Assembly: GCA_020636135.1 (NCBI GenBank)
Contig: JACJYK010000001.1
Span: 1,040,501-1,104,500 of the forward strand
Reading direction: 5' to 3'
Length of the DNA: 64,000 nucleotides
DNA from: Lewinellaceae bacterium
Lineage (GTDB): Bacteria; Bacteroidota; Bacteroidia; Chitinophagales; Saprospiraceae
The position numbers and the translations under genes are program-made. Positions within the stretch are counted from its first letter, which is position 1. Every line of letters starts with the position of its first letter. The notes beneath the pieces were generated by a model. The model was not told the DNA's origin, did not search any database, and was given only the letters and a program-made list of their open reading frames with translations. Positions 27,090 to 34,791 of the stretch are shown piece by piece.

Positions 27090-27695
27090 TTACAATTCAA
27101 TCTTTCTGCCACAAATCCGGTAATCAAATCGTTCGTTGGAAGCGATGATCAGGGTCCGGTCTCCAAGGTAAGTTTCCAGTAATTCCTGATACCACTGTTT
27201 GTAATGTTCATCCAGGTTGGAAGTAGGTTCATCCAGGCTAACCAGTTCACTGGATGTCAGAACCGCCAGGGCAATGCGCAGGCGTTGCTGCATACCGGTG
27301 GAATAGTGGCGGATGATCTTGTTTCGTTCTCCATAGAGATGGCAGGCTTCTAGGAAGCGACCGGCATCCCAGCCTGGTAATAAATGGCGGTGGCTCATAT
27401 GGAAACCGATGAGTTCGTTGGCGGAAAATTCCTGAATAAGGTCCAGATATGGTGCGGTAAAATTGAGGTGTTTCGGTACGTCTTCGAGTGGGTTGCCTCC
27501 AAGGGTGAAACGGACCTTGCCAGCACTTGGGGTGAGTAGTCCGCTGGCAATTTTAAGAAGTGTTGATTTACCCGCCCCATTGGATCCGGTTATGGCGATG
27601 CGCTCACCGGGATGGATGGTGGTCGTTAAGTCCTGGAATACCCAACGATGCCGGAATTGTTTACCGACGTGATCCAGGTCAATTTGCAGTCCCAT
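27090..27695 (-). CDS. ABC transporter ATP-binding protein
   Basis: A 201-residue nucleotide-binding domain. Walker A is GSNGAGKST (about residues 37-45), the signature is the atypical YSTGMQQR, Walker B is ELVSLDEPTSNLDEHY, and the H-loop position near IIASNE lacks the usual histidine. It resembles small CcmA-like ATPases and is short for an exporter subunit. It overlaps the 3' end of lpxA by 17 bp, so it is translated from the lpx transcript. No permease is adjacent. A role in envelope lipid or polysaccharide traffic would fit the neighbourhood but is inference. Confidence 0.9.
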   Translation of the reverse strand: MGLQIDLDHVGKQFRHRWVFQDLTTTIHPGERIAITGSNGAGKSTLLKIASGLLTPSAGKVRFTLGGNPLEDVPKHLNFTAPYLDLIQEFSANELIGFHMSHRHLLPGWDAGRFLEACHLYGERNKIIRHYSTGMQQRLRIALAVLTSSELVSLDEPTSNLDEHYKQWYQELLETYLGDRTLIIASNERFDYRICGRKIEL

Positions 27696-28473
27696 TGATC
27701 TGGCGGAACCCTTTCATGATGCCGCGGTCGGAATTACGGATGAAACGAATGATCTGGTCGCGTTCTTCCGTCGCCTCCAGTTCGGTTTCGATGATATTCA
27801 GCGCCTGGGTGGTATTGTACCCTTTGACAAACAGAACGCGGTAAATATCCTGAATGTGGTTGATGATCTCGGATGAAAAACCTCTTCGCCGTAAACCGAC
27901 CGAGTTGATCCCGGCGTATGACAGGGGCTCTCTTGCCGCCTTGACGAACGGTGGTATATCTTTACGGACCAGCGATCCACCCCCAACCATCACATGTTCT
28001 CCGATTTTGACAAACTGATGAACTGCCGTTAATCCTCCCAGGATGGCGTATTCTCCAATCTCAATGTGTCCGGCCAGGTTACAGCTGTTGGCCAGGATGA
28101 CGTTATTACCCAGTACACAATCGTGAGCGACATGCACATAAGCCATCAGCAGACTGTTGTCACCGATATGCGTTTGAAAGTTGGCTTTGGTACCGCGATT
28201 CAATGTTACGTACTCCCGGATGGTGACCCCGTTTCCGACGGTAACTGTCGATTGTTCGCCTTCAAATTTCAGGTCCTGGGGGATGGCGCCAAGTACGGCT
28301 CCCGGGAATACTTTGCAGTTGTTTCCCAAGCGGACACCGTCCATGATCGTGACATTTGGACCGATCCAGCTATTGTCACCGATTTCAACATCGGCACCGA
28401 TGGTCGTAAAGGAGTCAACGGTGACGTTTTGACCGATGCGTGCATCCTTGTGGATATTGTGAAATGCCGTCAT
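27679..28473 (-). CDS. lpxA: UDP-N-acetylglucosamine acyltransferase
   Basis: A 264-residue LpxA. It transfers a 3-hydroxyacyl chain from ACP to UDP-GlcNAc, the first step of lipid A synthesis, in the cytoplasm. The N-terminal two thirds show hexapeptide repeats of the left-handed beta helix (IGDNSWIGPNVTI, LGNNCKVFPGAVLG), with the catalytic histidine in MAYVHVAHDCVLGNN and the conserved NRGT and SCNLAGHIEIG stretches, then a C-terminal helical domain with INSVGLRRRGF. The start ATG overlaps the lpxC-fabZ stop (ATGA), and the 3' end overlaps the ABC ATPase gene. Confidence 0.97.
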   Translation of the reverse strand: MTAFHNIHKDARIGQNVTVDSFTTIGADVEIGDNSWIGPNVTIMDGVRLGNNCKVFPGAVLGAIPQDLKFEGEQSTVTVGNGVTIREYVTLNRGTKANFQTHIGDNSLLMAYVHVAHDCVLGNNVILANSCNLAGHIEIGEYAILGGLTAVHQFVKIGEHVMVGGGSLVRKDIPPFVKAAREPLSYAGINSVGLRRRGFSSEIINHIQDIYRVLFVKGYNTTQALNIIETELEATEERDQIIRFIRNSDRGIMKGFRQINGTAN

Positions 28474-29867
28474 GCGTCTCTTTTGATGATTTGTGCAGTG
28501 AGTTCGCCTTCTGATACAATTTTGTTGCCCACGTAGGCTGTGCCATACATGTGGCAGATTCCCCGGCGAATCGGGTTGAGTAATTCCATTTTTAAGATCA
28601 ATGTATCACCAGGCATTACCTTGGATTTAAACCGGGTGTTATCAATTTTGATAAACAGCGTGTCCCAATTCTCGGGGTCAGGTACCGTGGATAATGCCAG
28701 TATGCCTCCGGTTTGAGCCAGCGCTTCAATTTGTAAAACACCGGGAAAGATGGGATTGTTGGGAAAATGCCCGGGAAAGAACCACTGATCGTAGGTGATA
28801 TTCTTGATCCCCACTACGTGCTGAGGACTTAATTCAATGATTTTATCTACTAACAGGAAGGGATGCCGGTGGGGAAGAAAATTATGGATCTGATTGATGT
28901 CGTAGACGGGTGTTTCATCGGGGTCGTAATTGGGTTTGCCGCGTAGCTTGCGTTGCTCAACCAGTTTCTTTTTCAGGACCCGGGTAAATGCCACATTAGG
29001 GCCATGACCGGGCTTGCGGGCCACAATTTTTCCTTTGATCGGCGTGCCCAGGAGCGATAGGTCACCCAGGACATCCAACAATTTATGCCGGGCAGGTTCA
29101 TTCTTGAACTGGAGCTCAGTGGTGTTCAGTACGCCCTCTTTTTCAACATGGACCACCGATTTACCCAGTTTCCGGGCCACGCGTTCCAATTCACTGTCGG
29201 TCATGATCCGGTCGGCAATAACAATGGCATTGTCGAGGTCGCCGCCCTTGATCAGCCCCTGATCGATCAATCCTTCGATTTCATGGAGGAAAACAAACGT
29301 GCGGCAAGATGCGATTTGTTTGCCATAATCCTCGATGTCAGTCAGGGTGGCATATTGCTGACCCAGATAAGGGGAGTTAAAATCGATCAGACAGGTTATC
29401 TCCAGCTGGTCGGCCGGTAGGGCCATGTATTCCGCCCCGCTCTGTTCATCGGTATACAGGATCGGCTCCTGGATTTCGAAATAGGCGCGCTCGGCATCCT
29501 GAGCCACTTTCCCTGCCTTTTCACATTCGGCATAAAAGGTCCGTGCACTTCCATCCAGGATGGGTACTTCCGGGCCATCAATTTCGATTAAAGCATTGTC
29601 GACTTGAAAGCCTGCCAATGCGGAAAGGATGTGTTCGACCGTGGCAATGGAAGCATCTCCCCGACCGATGGTTGTACCCCGCTGAGTGGTCTGGACCATG
29701 TTGATGTCCGCGGGGACCACTGGACGATCCGGAAGATCAATGCGTTGGAATTTTACGCCGTGATTGACGGCAGCCGGCATGACTTTCATGGTCACAGAAA
29801 CACCGGTATGCAGTCCCACTCCCCGGAGTGTGAAAGAATCTTTAAGCGTGCATTGTTTGGCGGTCAT
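28470..29867 (-). CDS. lpxC-fabZ: bifunctional UDP-3-O-acyl-N-acetylglucosamine deacetylase / 3-hydroxyacyl-ACP dehydratase
   Basis: A 465-residue fusion typical of Bacteroidota. Residues about 1-300 are LpxC, the zinc deacetylase committing UDP-3-O-acyl-GlcNAc to lipid A: SFTLRGVGLHTG at the start, VEHILSALAG with a zinc histidine, FVFLHEIEGL and ARHKLLDVLGDL with the C-terminal zinc/catalytic residues. Residues about 315-465 are FabZ with HNFLPHRHPFLLVDKI and FPGHFPNNPIFPGVLQIEALAQTGG, carrying the catalytic His and Glu; it dehydrates 3-hydroxyacyl-ACP and so draws on the same pool used by LpxA and LpxD. It has its own candidate promoter in the 157-bp gap after lpxD. Confidence 0.97.
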   Translation of the reverse strand: MTAKQCTLKDSFTLRGVGLHTGVSVTMKVMPAAVNHGVKFQRIDLPDRPVVPADINMVQTTQRGTTIGRGDASIATVEHILSALAGFQVDNALIEIDGPEVPILDGSARTFYAECEKAGKVAQDAERAYFEIQEPILYTDEQSGAEYMALPADQLEITCLIDFNSPYLGQQYATLTDIEDYGKQIASCRTFVFLHEIEGLIDQGLIKGGDLDNAIVIADRIMTDSELERVARKLGKSVVHVEKEGVLNTTELQFKNEPARHKLLDVLGDLSLLGTPIKGKIVARKPGHGPNVAFTRVLKKKLVEQRKLRGKPNYDPDETPVYDINQIHNFLPHRHPFLLVDKIIELSPQHVVGIKNITYDQWFFPGHFPNNPIFPGVLQIEALAQTGGILALSTVPDPENWDTLFIKIDNTRFKSKVMPGDTLILKMELLNPIRRGICHMYGTAYVGNKIVSEGELTAQIIKRDA

Positions 29868-29892
29868 AAGCTATGGCTGAATAAATCGTGTG

Positions 29893-29900
29893 CAAAGATA
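29893..29900 (-). promoter_or_regulatory. candidate -7 box (TATCTTTG) for lpxC-fabZ-lpxA-ABC
   Basis: The minus strand reads TATCTTTG, an exact TAnnTTTG match, 25 bases before the ATG at 29867. This suggests that the lpxC operon is transcribed separately from lpxD. Confidence 0.5.
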
Positions 29901-30024
29901 GGGTTCCTGACGAAATCCGGAGATTATTGGCCTGCGATCTTATCGGGATCCTACTTATCCAGCAAGTAAAATCACCGGCTCCTGGTCACTTTGGAGTCAT
30001 GGGATATTAACCTGCGATAACCGT

Positions 30025-31068
30025 CTATTCACTTAATTCCTCGGTGGACTGCAGCTCTTTCTCCAGCGATATCAGTCGCTTGAACAGCTCCGGAAGCTTG
30101 CGGAATATGGCATAGGATTTCAGGTAGTCCCGGTAAGGGATGGCTGGTGATCCATACCAGGCCGAACCGGGTTCTTCGATGGAGGCTGCGATGCCGGACT
30201 GGGCCTGGATCCTTACCCGGTCGGCTATACGGATGTGACCAATGATTCCTACCTGTCCTCCGATCTGGCAATAGGCACCAATTTTTGCACTTCCGGCTAT
30301 GCCAGTCTGGGCTGCAATGACCGTATGCGGGCCGATCTCCACATTGTGAGCAATCTGGATCAGATTATCCAGCTTGCATCCCGTACCAATACGGGTGGAT
30401 CCCATGGTAGCCCGGTCAATCACCGTGTTGGAGCCGATTTCCACCTGATCTTCGAGGACAACGTTGCCGATCTGTTGAATTTTTTGGTAATTACCCTGAC
30501 CATCCGGTGCAAAACCAAACCCGTCACTTCCGATCACGGCATTGGCATGGAGGATGCAACCCGCACCGATCCGGCAATCGTGATAGATCCGGACACCCGG
30601 ATAGATGATTGTACCATCGCCGATAACGACATTTCGACCGATAAATACCTGACCGTGGACAACAGTCCGGGCGCCTATATGGGCACCTTCCTGGATGATC
30701 GTGCCTGGTCCAATGGAAGCGGAACCATCAACAAAACTTTCCGGATGAAGATGAGCTCCAGGGTCAATACCTTCCGGAGTTGTTTGCTGTTGTTGGTAGA
30801 CGTCCAGTAACTTCTGTAATGCCGGATAAACCTGATCAACCCGGATCAAGGTCATTGAAAGGGCTTTTTCAGGCAGGAAATCCGTTGACACCAACACGAT
30901 CGAAGCCTGGGATTCGTACAGGTAGTGTTCGTATTTGGCATTCGCCAAAAAAGTGATACTACCTGGCTTACCTTCTTCAATCTTGCTTGGCTGTGTGACG
31001 ACCACGTTGGGATCTCCTTCGACCGTACCCTGAAGCAGGGCAGCAATTTCGGAAGCTTTCCATTCCAT
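30025..31068 (-). CDS. lpxD: UDP-3-O-(3-hydroxyacyl)glucosamine N-acyltransferase
   Basis: A 347-residue LpxD. It adds the second 3-hydroxyacyl chain to the product of LpxC. The N-terminal uridine-binding domain (about residues 1-100) includes GSITFLANAKYEHYLYES; the left-handed beta helix (about 105-310) has many hexapeptide repeats, with HANAVIGSDGFGFAPDG near the catalytic histidine loop and NTVIDRATMGSTRIGTGCKLDNLIQIAHNV following. A C-terminal helix (YAIFRKLPELFKRLISLEKEL) closes the protein. The ATG at 31068 sits four bases after a -7-like box, so the mRNA may be leaderless. Confidence 0.97.
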   Translation of the reverse strand: MEWKASEIAALLQGTVEGDPNVVVTQPSKIEEGKPGSITFLANAKYEHYLYESQASIVLVSTDFLPEKALSMTLIRVDQVYPALQKLLDVYQQQQTTPEGIDPGAHLHPESFVDGSASIGPGTIIQEGAHIGARTVVHGQVFIGRNVVIGDGTIIYPGVRIYHDCRIGAGCILHANAVIGSDGFGFAPDGQGNYQKIQQIGNVVLEDQVEIGSNTVIDRATMGSTRIGTGCKLDNLIQIAHNVEIGPHTVIAAQTGIAGSAKIGAYCQIGGQVGIIGHIRIADRVRIQAQSGIAASIEEPGSAWYGSPAIPYRDYLKSYAIFRKLPELFKRLISLEKELQSTEELSE

Positions 31069-31072
31069 GGTG

Positions 31073-31080
31073 CGAAGGTA
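31073..31080 (-). promoter_or_regulatory. candidate -7 box (TACCTTCG) directly before lpxD
   Basis: TACCTTCG on the minus strand ends four bases before the lpxD ATG. It is the same sequence as the box before the ClC gene. Together with the plus-strand box at 31103 it forms a short divergent promoter region. Confidence 0.42.
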
Positions 31081-31102
31081 CAGAATTGTACCTATACTTT
31101 CG

Positions 31103-31110
31103 TACTTTCG
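31103..31110 (+). promoter_or_regulatory. candidate -7 box (TACTTTCG) for the gene at 31134
   Basis: TACTTTCG, one base from TAnnTTTG, 23 bases before the ATG at 31134. An overlapping TATACTTTCG lies eight bases upstream. Confidence 0.4.
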
Positions 31111-31133
31111 TGCCCGGGCACATTATACACCTT

Positions 31134-31907
31134 ATGCTGATCGGTTACCATCCCCATTCTGAAAAATTGATCCAAAAACTACCCCTGGATGAGCGGAAGA
31201 TCATCCTCACACGCGATCCATGGAATCCTGCCTTTTGGGAAGCTCAGGACATCAGCGGTTTGTGCTGGCCTATGCATGCAATTCCGCTTTCCGGTGTTCC
31301 GGGATTCAGGATCAGCGCATTAAGTTATCGGGTTCGTCGCAGTGCCATACTATCCATTCCAAAGGTTTCCATTGATCGCAAGCAGGATTTTCACCTGAAA
31401 ACGGAGTCGATCGTTCAGACCCGCTACCCGCTGTATGCATTTCAGTTATTGGGCCTTCGGCCGGACATTCGTGTTGAGCTACTGGATCTGGAAACAGAAA
31501 ACGATCCTGAAAAAGCGTTTATCGGTCATCACCAGGTCGTGGAGCATACCCATCATTTGCATCTGCATCCCGGCGAAATGGTTCCGGTGAGTGCACTTGG
31601 TTTCTACGGCTGGGCGACCAGGGACCAGGACGAGCAAGCACATCTGCTGGTCCGGAATTTTCATTATCCCGAGAGCATATGGTGTAATAACCTGGAAAGG
31701 GGCCTGGCTCGTCGATGGGAAGAGTACCGGGTAGGGGTTCATGTCAGACAGGAGAACAACTTGCTCCAGGTCTGGATGGCTGGAGCCGATCAGGATGATC
31801 ATTTGATCCGGGTCAGTGCGTCATTTATTTCCCAGGCCGGTGTAGAAGATCACATGAATCTGTTATTCAGCAAGCAGATCGAATTCATCCGGGACCATCA
31901 GCCCTGA
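31134..31907 (+). CDS. protein of unknown function with a histidine cluster (257 aa)
   Basis: The ATG at 31134 is preferred over a TTG 48 bases upstream, which would read through the likely promoter. The protein is soluble, lacks a signal peptide and has no family I recognise. A striking block at residues 132-145 carries eight histidines (HHQVVEHTHHLHLH), followed by PGEMVPVSALGFYGW, which suggests a metal site or a beta-rich jelly-roll-like fold. It is divergent from lpxD across 65 bp, so the two may be co-regulated. The next gene begins after a heptamer array. Function unknown. Confidence 0.82.
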   Translation: MLIGYHPHSEKLIQKLPLDERKIILTRDPWNPAFWEAQDISGLCWPMHAIPLSGVPGFRISALSYRVRRSAILSIPKVSIDRKQDFHLKTESIVQTRYPLYAFQLLGLRPDIRVELLDLETENDPEKAFIGHHQVVEHTHHLHLHPGEMVPVSALGFYGWATRDQDEQAHLLVRNFHYPESIWCNNLERGLARRWEEYRVGVHVRQENNLLQVWMAGADQDDHLIRVSASFISQAGVEDHMNLLFSKQIEFIRDHQP

Positions 31908-31932
31908 TTAATAGGTTGCCATAACCCCTTCA

Positions 31933-31981
31933 AAATCTCAAATCTCAAATCCGAAATCTCAAATCTTAAATCTCAAATCAC
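31933..31981 (-). repeat. heptamer array ending at a start codon (TGAGATT on the minus strand)
   Basis: About six and a half units of AAATCTC (with AAATCCG and AAATCTT variants) on the plus strand, ending at the base before the ATG at 31982. Read on the minus strand the units are TGAGATT, TAAGATT and TCGGATT, so five of six begin with a stop triplet, as in the other heptamer arrays. They replace any ribosome binding site for the following gene. Confidence 0.85.
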
Positions 31982-32563
31982 ATGTATCTCTTCTTTGATG
32001 CTTCCGCATTATCCATGCCGGCCCATTGGAAAGCTGCTGTTGAAGACACTTATCACTGGCCACGCCTGGTTCATCTAGCCTGGGAACTGGTGGATGAAGA
32101 ATCCAATATCGTAGAGACGGCGAGCAAGATCATCAAACCATCCGGTTTTGAGATCCCTTACAGTTCCACCGAATGGCACGGTATCGATCACGATGTGGCG
32201 ATGGAGCAGGGTGAGGATATTGCCGATGTCTTAAAAGCCTTTGCAGCAGTGGTCCGTAAAGCGGAATATGTGATTGCTTTCAATATGCAGTTCAATGAAA
32301 TGATCGTAGGTGCTGAGTATTTCCGTGCCAGTATTCCGAATCCACTGGTCTCTGCAGAAAAGATCTGCCTGATGCGGGAATCGACCTACTTCTGTAAGAT
32401 CCCGGCTCCTGGTGGTCGGTATAAATGGCCCAGTCTCAGTCAGTTATTCCAGAAATGCTTCGGGCACAAGTTTGAGGGTGCCAATGAGGCCGATAAAGAT
32501 GTCCGTGCCGCCAGCATGTGTTTCTTCAAACTGCTGCAGCTGGACGAGCTGGATGTCTTTTGA
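31982..32563 (+). CDS. DnaQ-fold 3'-5' exonuclease homolog lacking catalytic residues
   Basis: A 193-residue protein matching the DnaQ/RNase T-like exonuclease domain along its length, with WPRLVHLAWELVDEE, IKPSGFEIP and YKWPSLSQLFQKCFGHKFEGA in the expected places. The DEDDh catalytic set is broken: ExoI DxE reads FDASA (D6 kept, S8 for Glu), ExoII ends FN instead of FD (N105), and the ExoIII histidine is N168 while its aspartate (D173) remains. With three of five catalytic positions changed it should not cleave DNA by the usual two-metal mechanism. The frame is intact and conserved in length, so it may have been kept for nucleic-acid or protein binding. The ATG directly follows a heptamer array. 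Confidence 0.88.
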   Translation: MYLFFDASALSMPAHWKAAVEDTYHWPRLVHLAWELVDEESNIVETASKIIKPSGFEIPYSSTEWHGIDHDVAMEQGEDIADVLKAFAAVVRKAEYVIAFNMQFNEMIVGAEYFRASIPNPLVSAEKICLMRESTYFCKIPAPGGRYKWPSLSQLFQKCFGHKFEGANEADKDVRAASMCFFKLLQLDELDVF

Positions 32564-32642
32564 GGGGTAGTTAATGGGTTCATGAGAGTTTAAGTTACCA
32601 TGGATGGATTAGGTCATGATTTCAAGTTATTTTATCTCCACT

Positions 32643-32690
32643 GTCATTTCGACTGAGGCCGAAGAATGAGGCGGAACGGAGAAATCTCCG
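32643..32690. repeat. dispersed repeat of the CATTTCGAC...GGAGAAATCTCC type
   Basis: The stretch begins GTCATTTCGACTGAGG and ends GGAGAAATCTCC, with an internal GCC/GGC-rich part. From memory, intergenic repeats of this kind occur in many Bacteroidota genomes; only one copy is in this window. The end is self-complementary (GGAGAnnTCTCC). Confidence 0.5.
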
Positions 32691-32792
32691 GTCATTACTG
32701 TGAGTTATAATGGTCCTCGGACGTTTCTATCACTTGTTTAGATTCAGCATGGCGATATAAGGTATAATTCCATCATTATGTTTACATTGTAA

Positions 32793-33143
32793 TCTGCTCA
32801 ACCCGGAACGGCCGGATTGTATTATTACCGGCTCAAACAAATGGACATCGATGGGCAGTTTGAATATTCACCCATCCGGCAGGTTCGTCTGCTACCGGCG
32901 GTGAGAGAAATTTCTGTTCGCAATACACTGGTCCGGGACCTGTTAACCATTGACGTGGGCAAGGAGATAGAGGATTTACAGCTAAGTGTATTCGATCTGG
33001 CGGGACGAAAAATGAATGCCTGGAGGGTTCCGCATGGTATTACCGAAAAAGTCCTGGATCTTAGTGAATTATCCGCTGGAACTTACGTGCTCCAGGCCCA
33101 GGGTGGATCCTTTAACGGAGTCTGGAAAATCATTAAGATTTGA
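32793..33143 (+). pseudogene. orphan T9SS C-terminal domain fragment
   Basis: Open from the TAA at 32790-32792, the frame encodes about 116 residues: PGTAGLYYYRLKQMDIDG, a linker, then a T9SS type A sorting-like domain (LQLSVFDLAGRKMNAW, then LSAGTYVLQAQGG). In the two downstream paralogs the phrase GLNYYRLRQVDIDG is internal, 100 or more residues before the C-terminus and preceded by a signal peptide and a glycine-rich domain. Here everything upstream is missing, and only a TTG could start translation. It is most likely a remnant of a deleted or recombined cargo gene. The preceding 254 bp contain only the dispersed repeat. Confidence 0.72.
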
Positions 33144-33287
33144 GGGCAACGCCATCAAGATGGATAATCTTATTTAGTTTAAATCAAGTTGTATCCATTA
33201 TTTACGTAATACATTATAGATTTCAGGCATATTGTTATGCATGGTAGGTGAATTTGCATTATCTTCAATGCAAGAATCTCCTGAATT

Positions 33288-34538
33288 ATGCATAGAATCG
33301 TTTCACTCTTTGTAGCAATACTATTCTCCACGTGGATATTAGCACAGCCTGCTGATTCAACGTATTCCACACCAGGAAGTTATGTATACACCATTCCGAC
33401 CGGTTATACAGCTACCCTACAGATTGACGTCTGGGGTGGAGGTGGAAGCGGAGGCCGTCAGACCGGTGGTGGCAAAGGCGGCGGCGGCGGTAGCGCGTTT
33501 GCAAGTTCTACAATTGTTTTAGGGGCTGGAACGTACAATCTTATGGTTGGAGCTGGTGGTATAGCTGGAGAAGATGGTCAGTCTTCCGATTTCAATAGCA
33601 TGGTTGTAGCTGTTGGGGGTAAAACCACGAAAGATGAAATTGGTGGTTTAGGCGGTGCTGCTACCGACTGTGTTGGACAAATTAAATATTCCGGAGGACA
33701 TGGAGGGAATGGCATTCAAGACGGAGGCGGTGGCGGTGGCGGCGAAGCTGCCGGGCCAGAGGGTGATGGTGCTAATGGTAGTAACCAAATGACAGGTTTT
33801 GGAGGAGATGGTGGTGCCGGAGCTACTTCCGGAGGAGATGGTGGTAACGGTGGTTATCGCATTGATTTTGCAATCGCAGAAGATGGCTATGCTCCTGGAG
33901 GAGGAGGTGGTGGTAAACATGGCCCACATCAAGCTAATTATGTCGGCGTTGGTGGAGACGGCATGATCGTAGTAACTGTAATCGACTATGCCCTTCCTAT
34001 TTCCCTTCTATCCTTTGAAGGATATGCCCAAAGTCATTCCATCCAGCTGAAGTGGAGCACCGCTACGGAAGTCAACAATGATTTCATGGCCATCGAGCGC
34101 AGTGTTGATGGATTGCATTTTGATGAAATCGGACGGGTGAATGGCCAGGGCACAACCTATGAAGCACATCAATACCAGTATCTGGATGCAAAACCCATTT
34201 CCGGACTGAACTATTACCGGCTGCGTCAGGTCGATATCGATGGCGTGCCTACCTATCATAAGATCATCTCAATCCAGATGAATGATGTGGCACAATCTGG
34301 TACACTGGTCGTGTATCCCAATCCGGTTCAGGACCGCTTGCATCTTCAATGGCAGGCCAGTAATGCGCCTTCGGATATTAAAGTGTTTGATTTGAACGGC
34401 AAAGAATTGCTGCGTAATCGCATGCCGGAAGGGTCGACGGAATATCAGTTATCGGTAAGTAATCTGCCGGCAGGAATCTATGTATTACAGGCGATCCGTG
34501 CCAGTTCAACTGAAGTGACCCGGTTCCAGAAGCTCTAA
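33288..34538 (+). CDS. glycine-rich secreted protein with T9SS C-terminal sorting domain
   Basis: A 416-residue protein: signal peptide (IVSLFVAILFSTWILA-QP), a glycine-rich domain (about residues 25-225) with runs such as GGGGSGG and GGGGGG separated by short strands, then PISLLSFEGYAQSHSIQLKWSTATE (split here as a fibronectin-like module before the sorting region), NYYRLRQVDIDG, and a type A sorting domain beginning YPNPVQDRL and ending LPAGIYVLQA. It should be exported by Sec, moved across the outer membrane by T9SS and anchored to the surface. Its glycine codons in the repeat are mostly GGT/GGA, unlike the GC-richer C-terminal part. It is paralogous to the next gene. Confidence 0.92.
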   Translation: MHRIVSLFVAILFSTWILAQPADSTYSTPGSYVYTIPTGYTATLQIDVWGGGGSGGRQTGGGKGGGGGSAFASSTIVLGAGTYNLMVGAGGIAGEDGQSSDFNSMVVAVGGKTTKDEIGGLGGAATDCVGQIKYSGGHGGNGIQDGGGGGGGEAAGPEGDGANGSNQMTGFGGDGGAGATSGGDGGNGGYRIDFAIAEDGYAPGGGGGGKHGPHQANYVGVGGDGMIVVTVIDYALPISLLSFEGYAQSHSIQLKWSTATEVNNDFMAIERSVDGLHFDEIGRVNGQGTTYEAHQYQYLDAKPISGLNYYRLRQVDIDGVPTYHKIISIQMNDVAQSGTLVVYPNPVQDRLHLQWQASNAPSDIKVFDLNGKELLRNRMPEGSTEYQLSVSNLPAGIYVLQAIRASSTEVTRFQKL

Positions 34539-34791
34539 ATATTTAAGGTATTCATTGCTTGAAAGTAGTTTGGTATAAGCCAGTAAATTAACCACTTAAA
34601 GCAAGACGATATCCACTTTTGTCAAGAAGTCAACTTCTGTCTTCGGCGTTAAAGTTGCAATGGTCTGTTGCAATATGAATCTATTTTGGTATATATTAGT
34701 ACCTAGTAATCTGATTTGTATTTTTTCACGCACTAGGAACATTGACTTGCTAACCCCATAGGTCCCTGTTTCGCCCAAATAACAAGCGACC

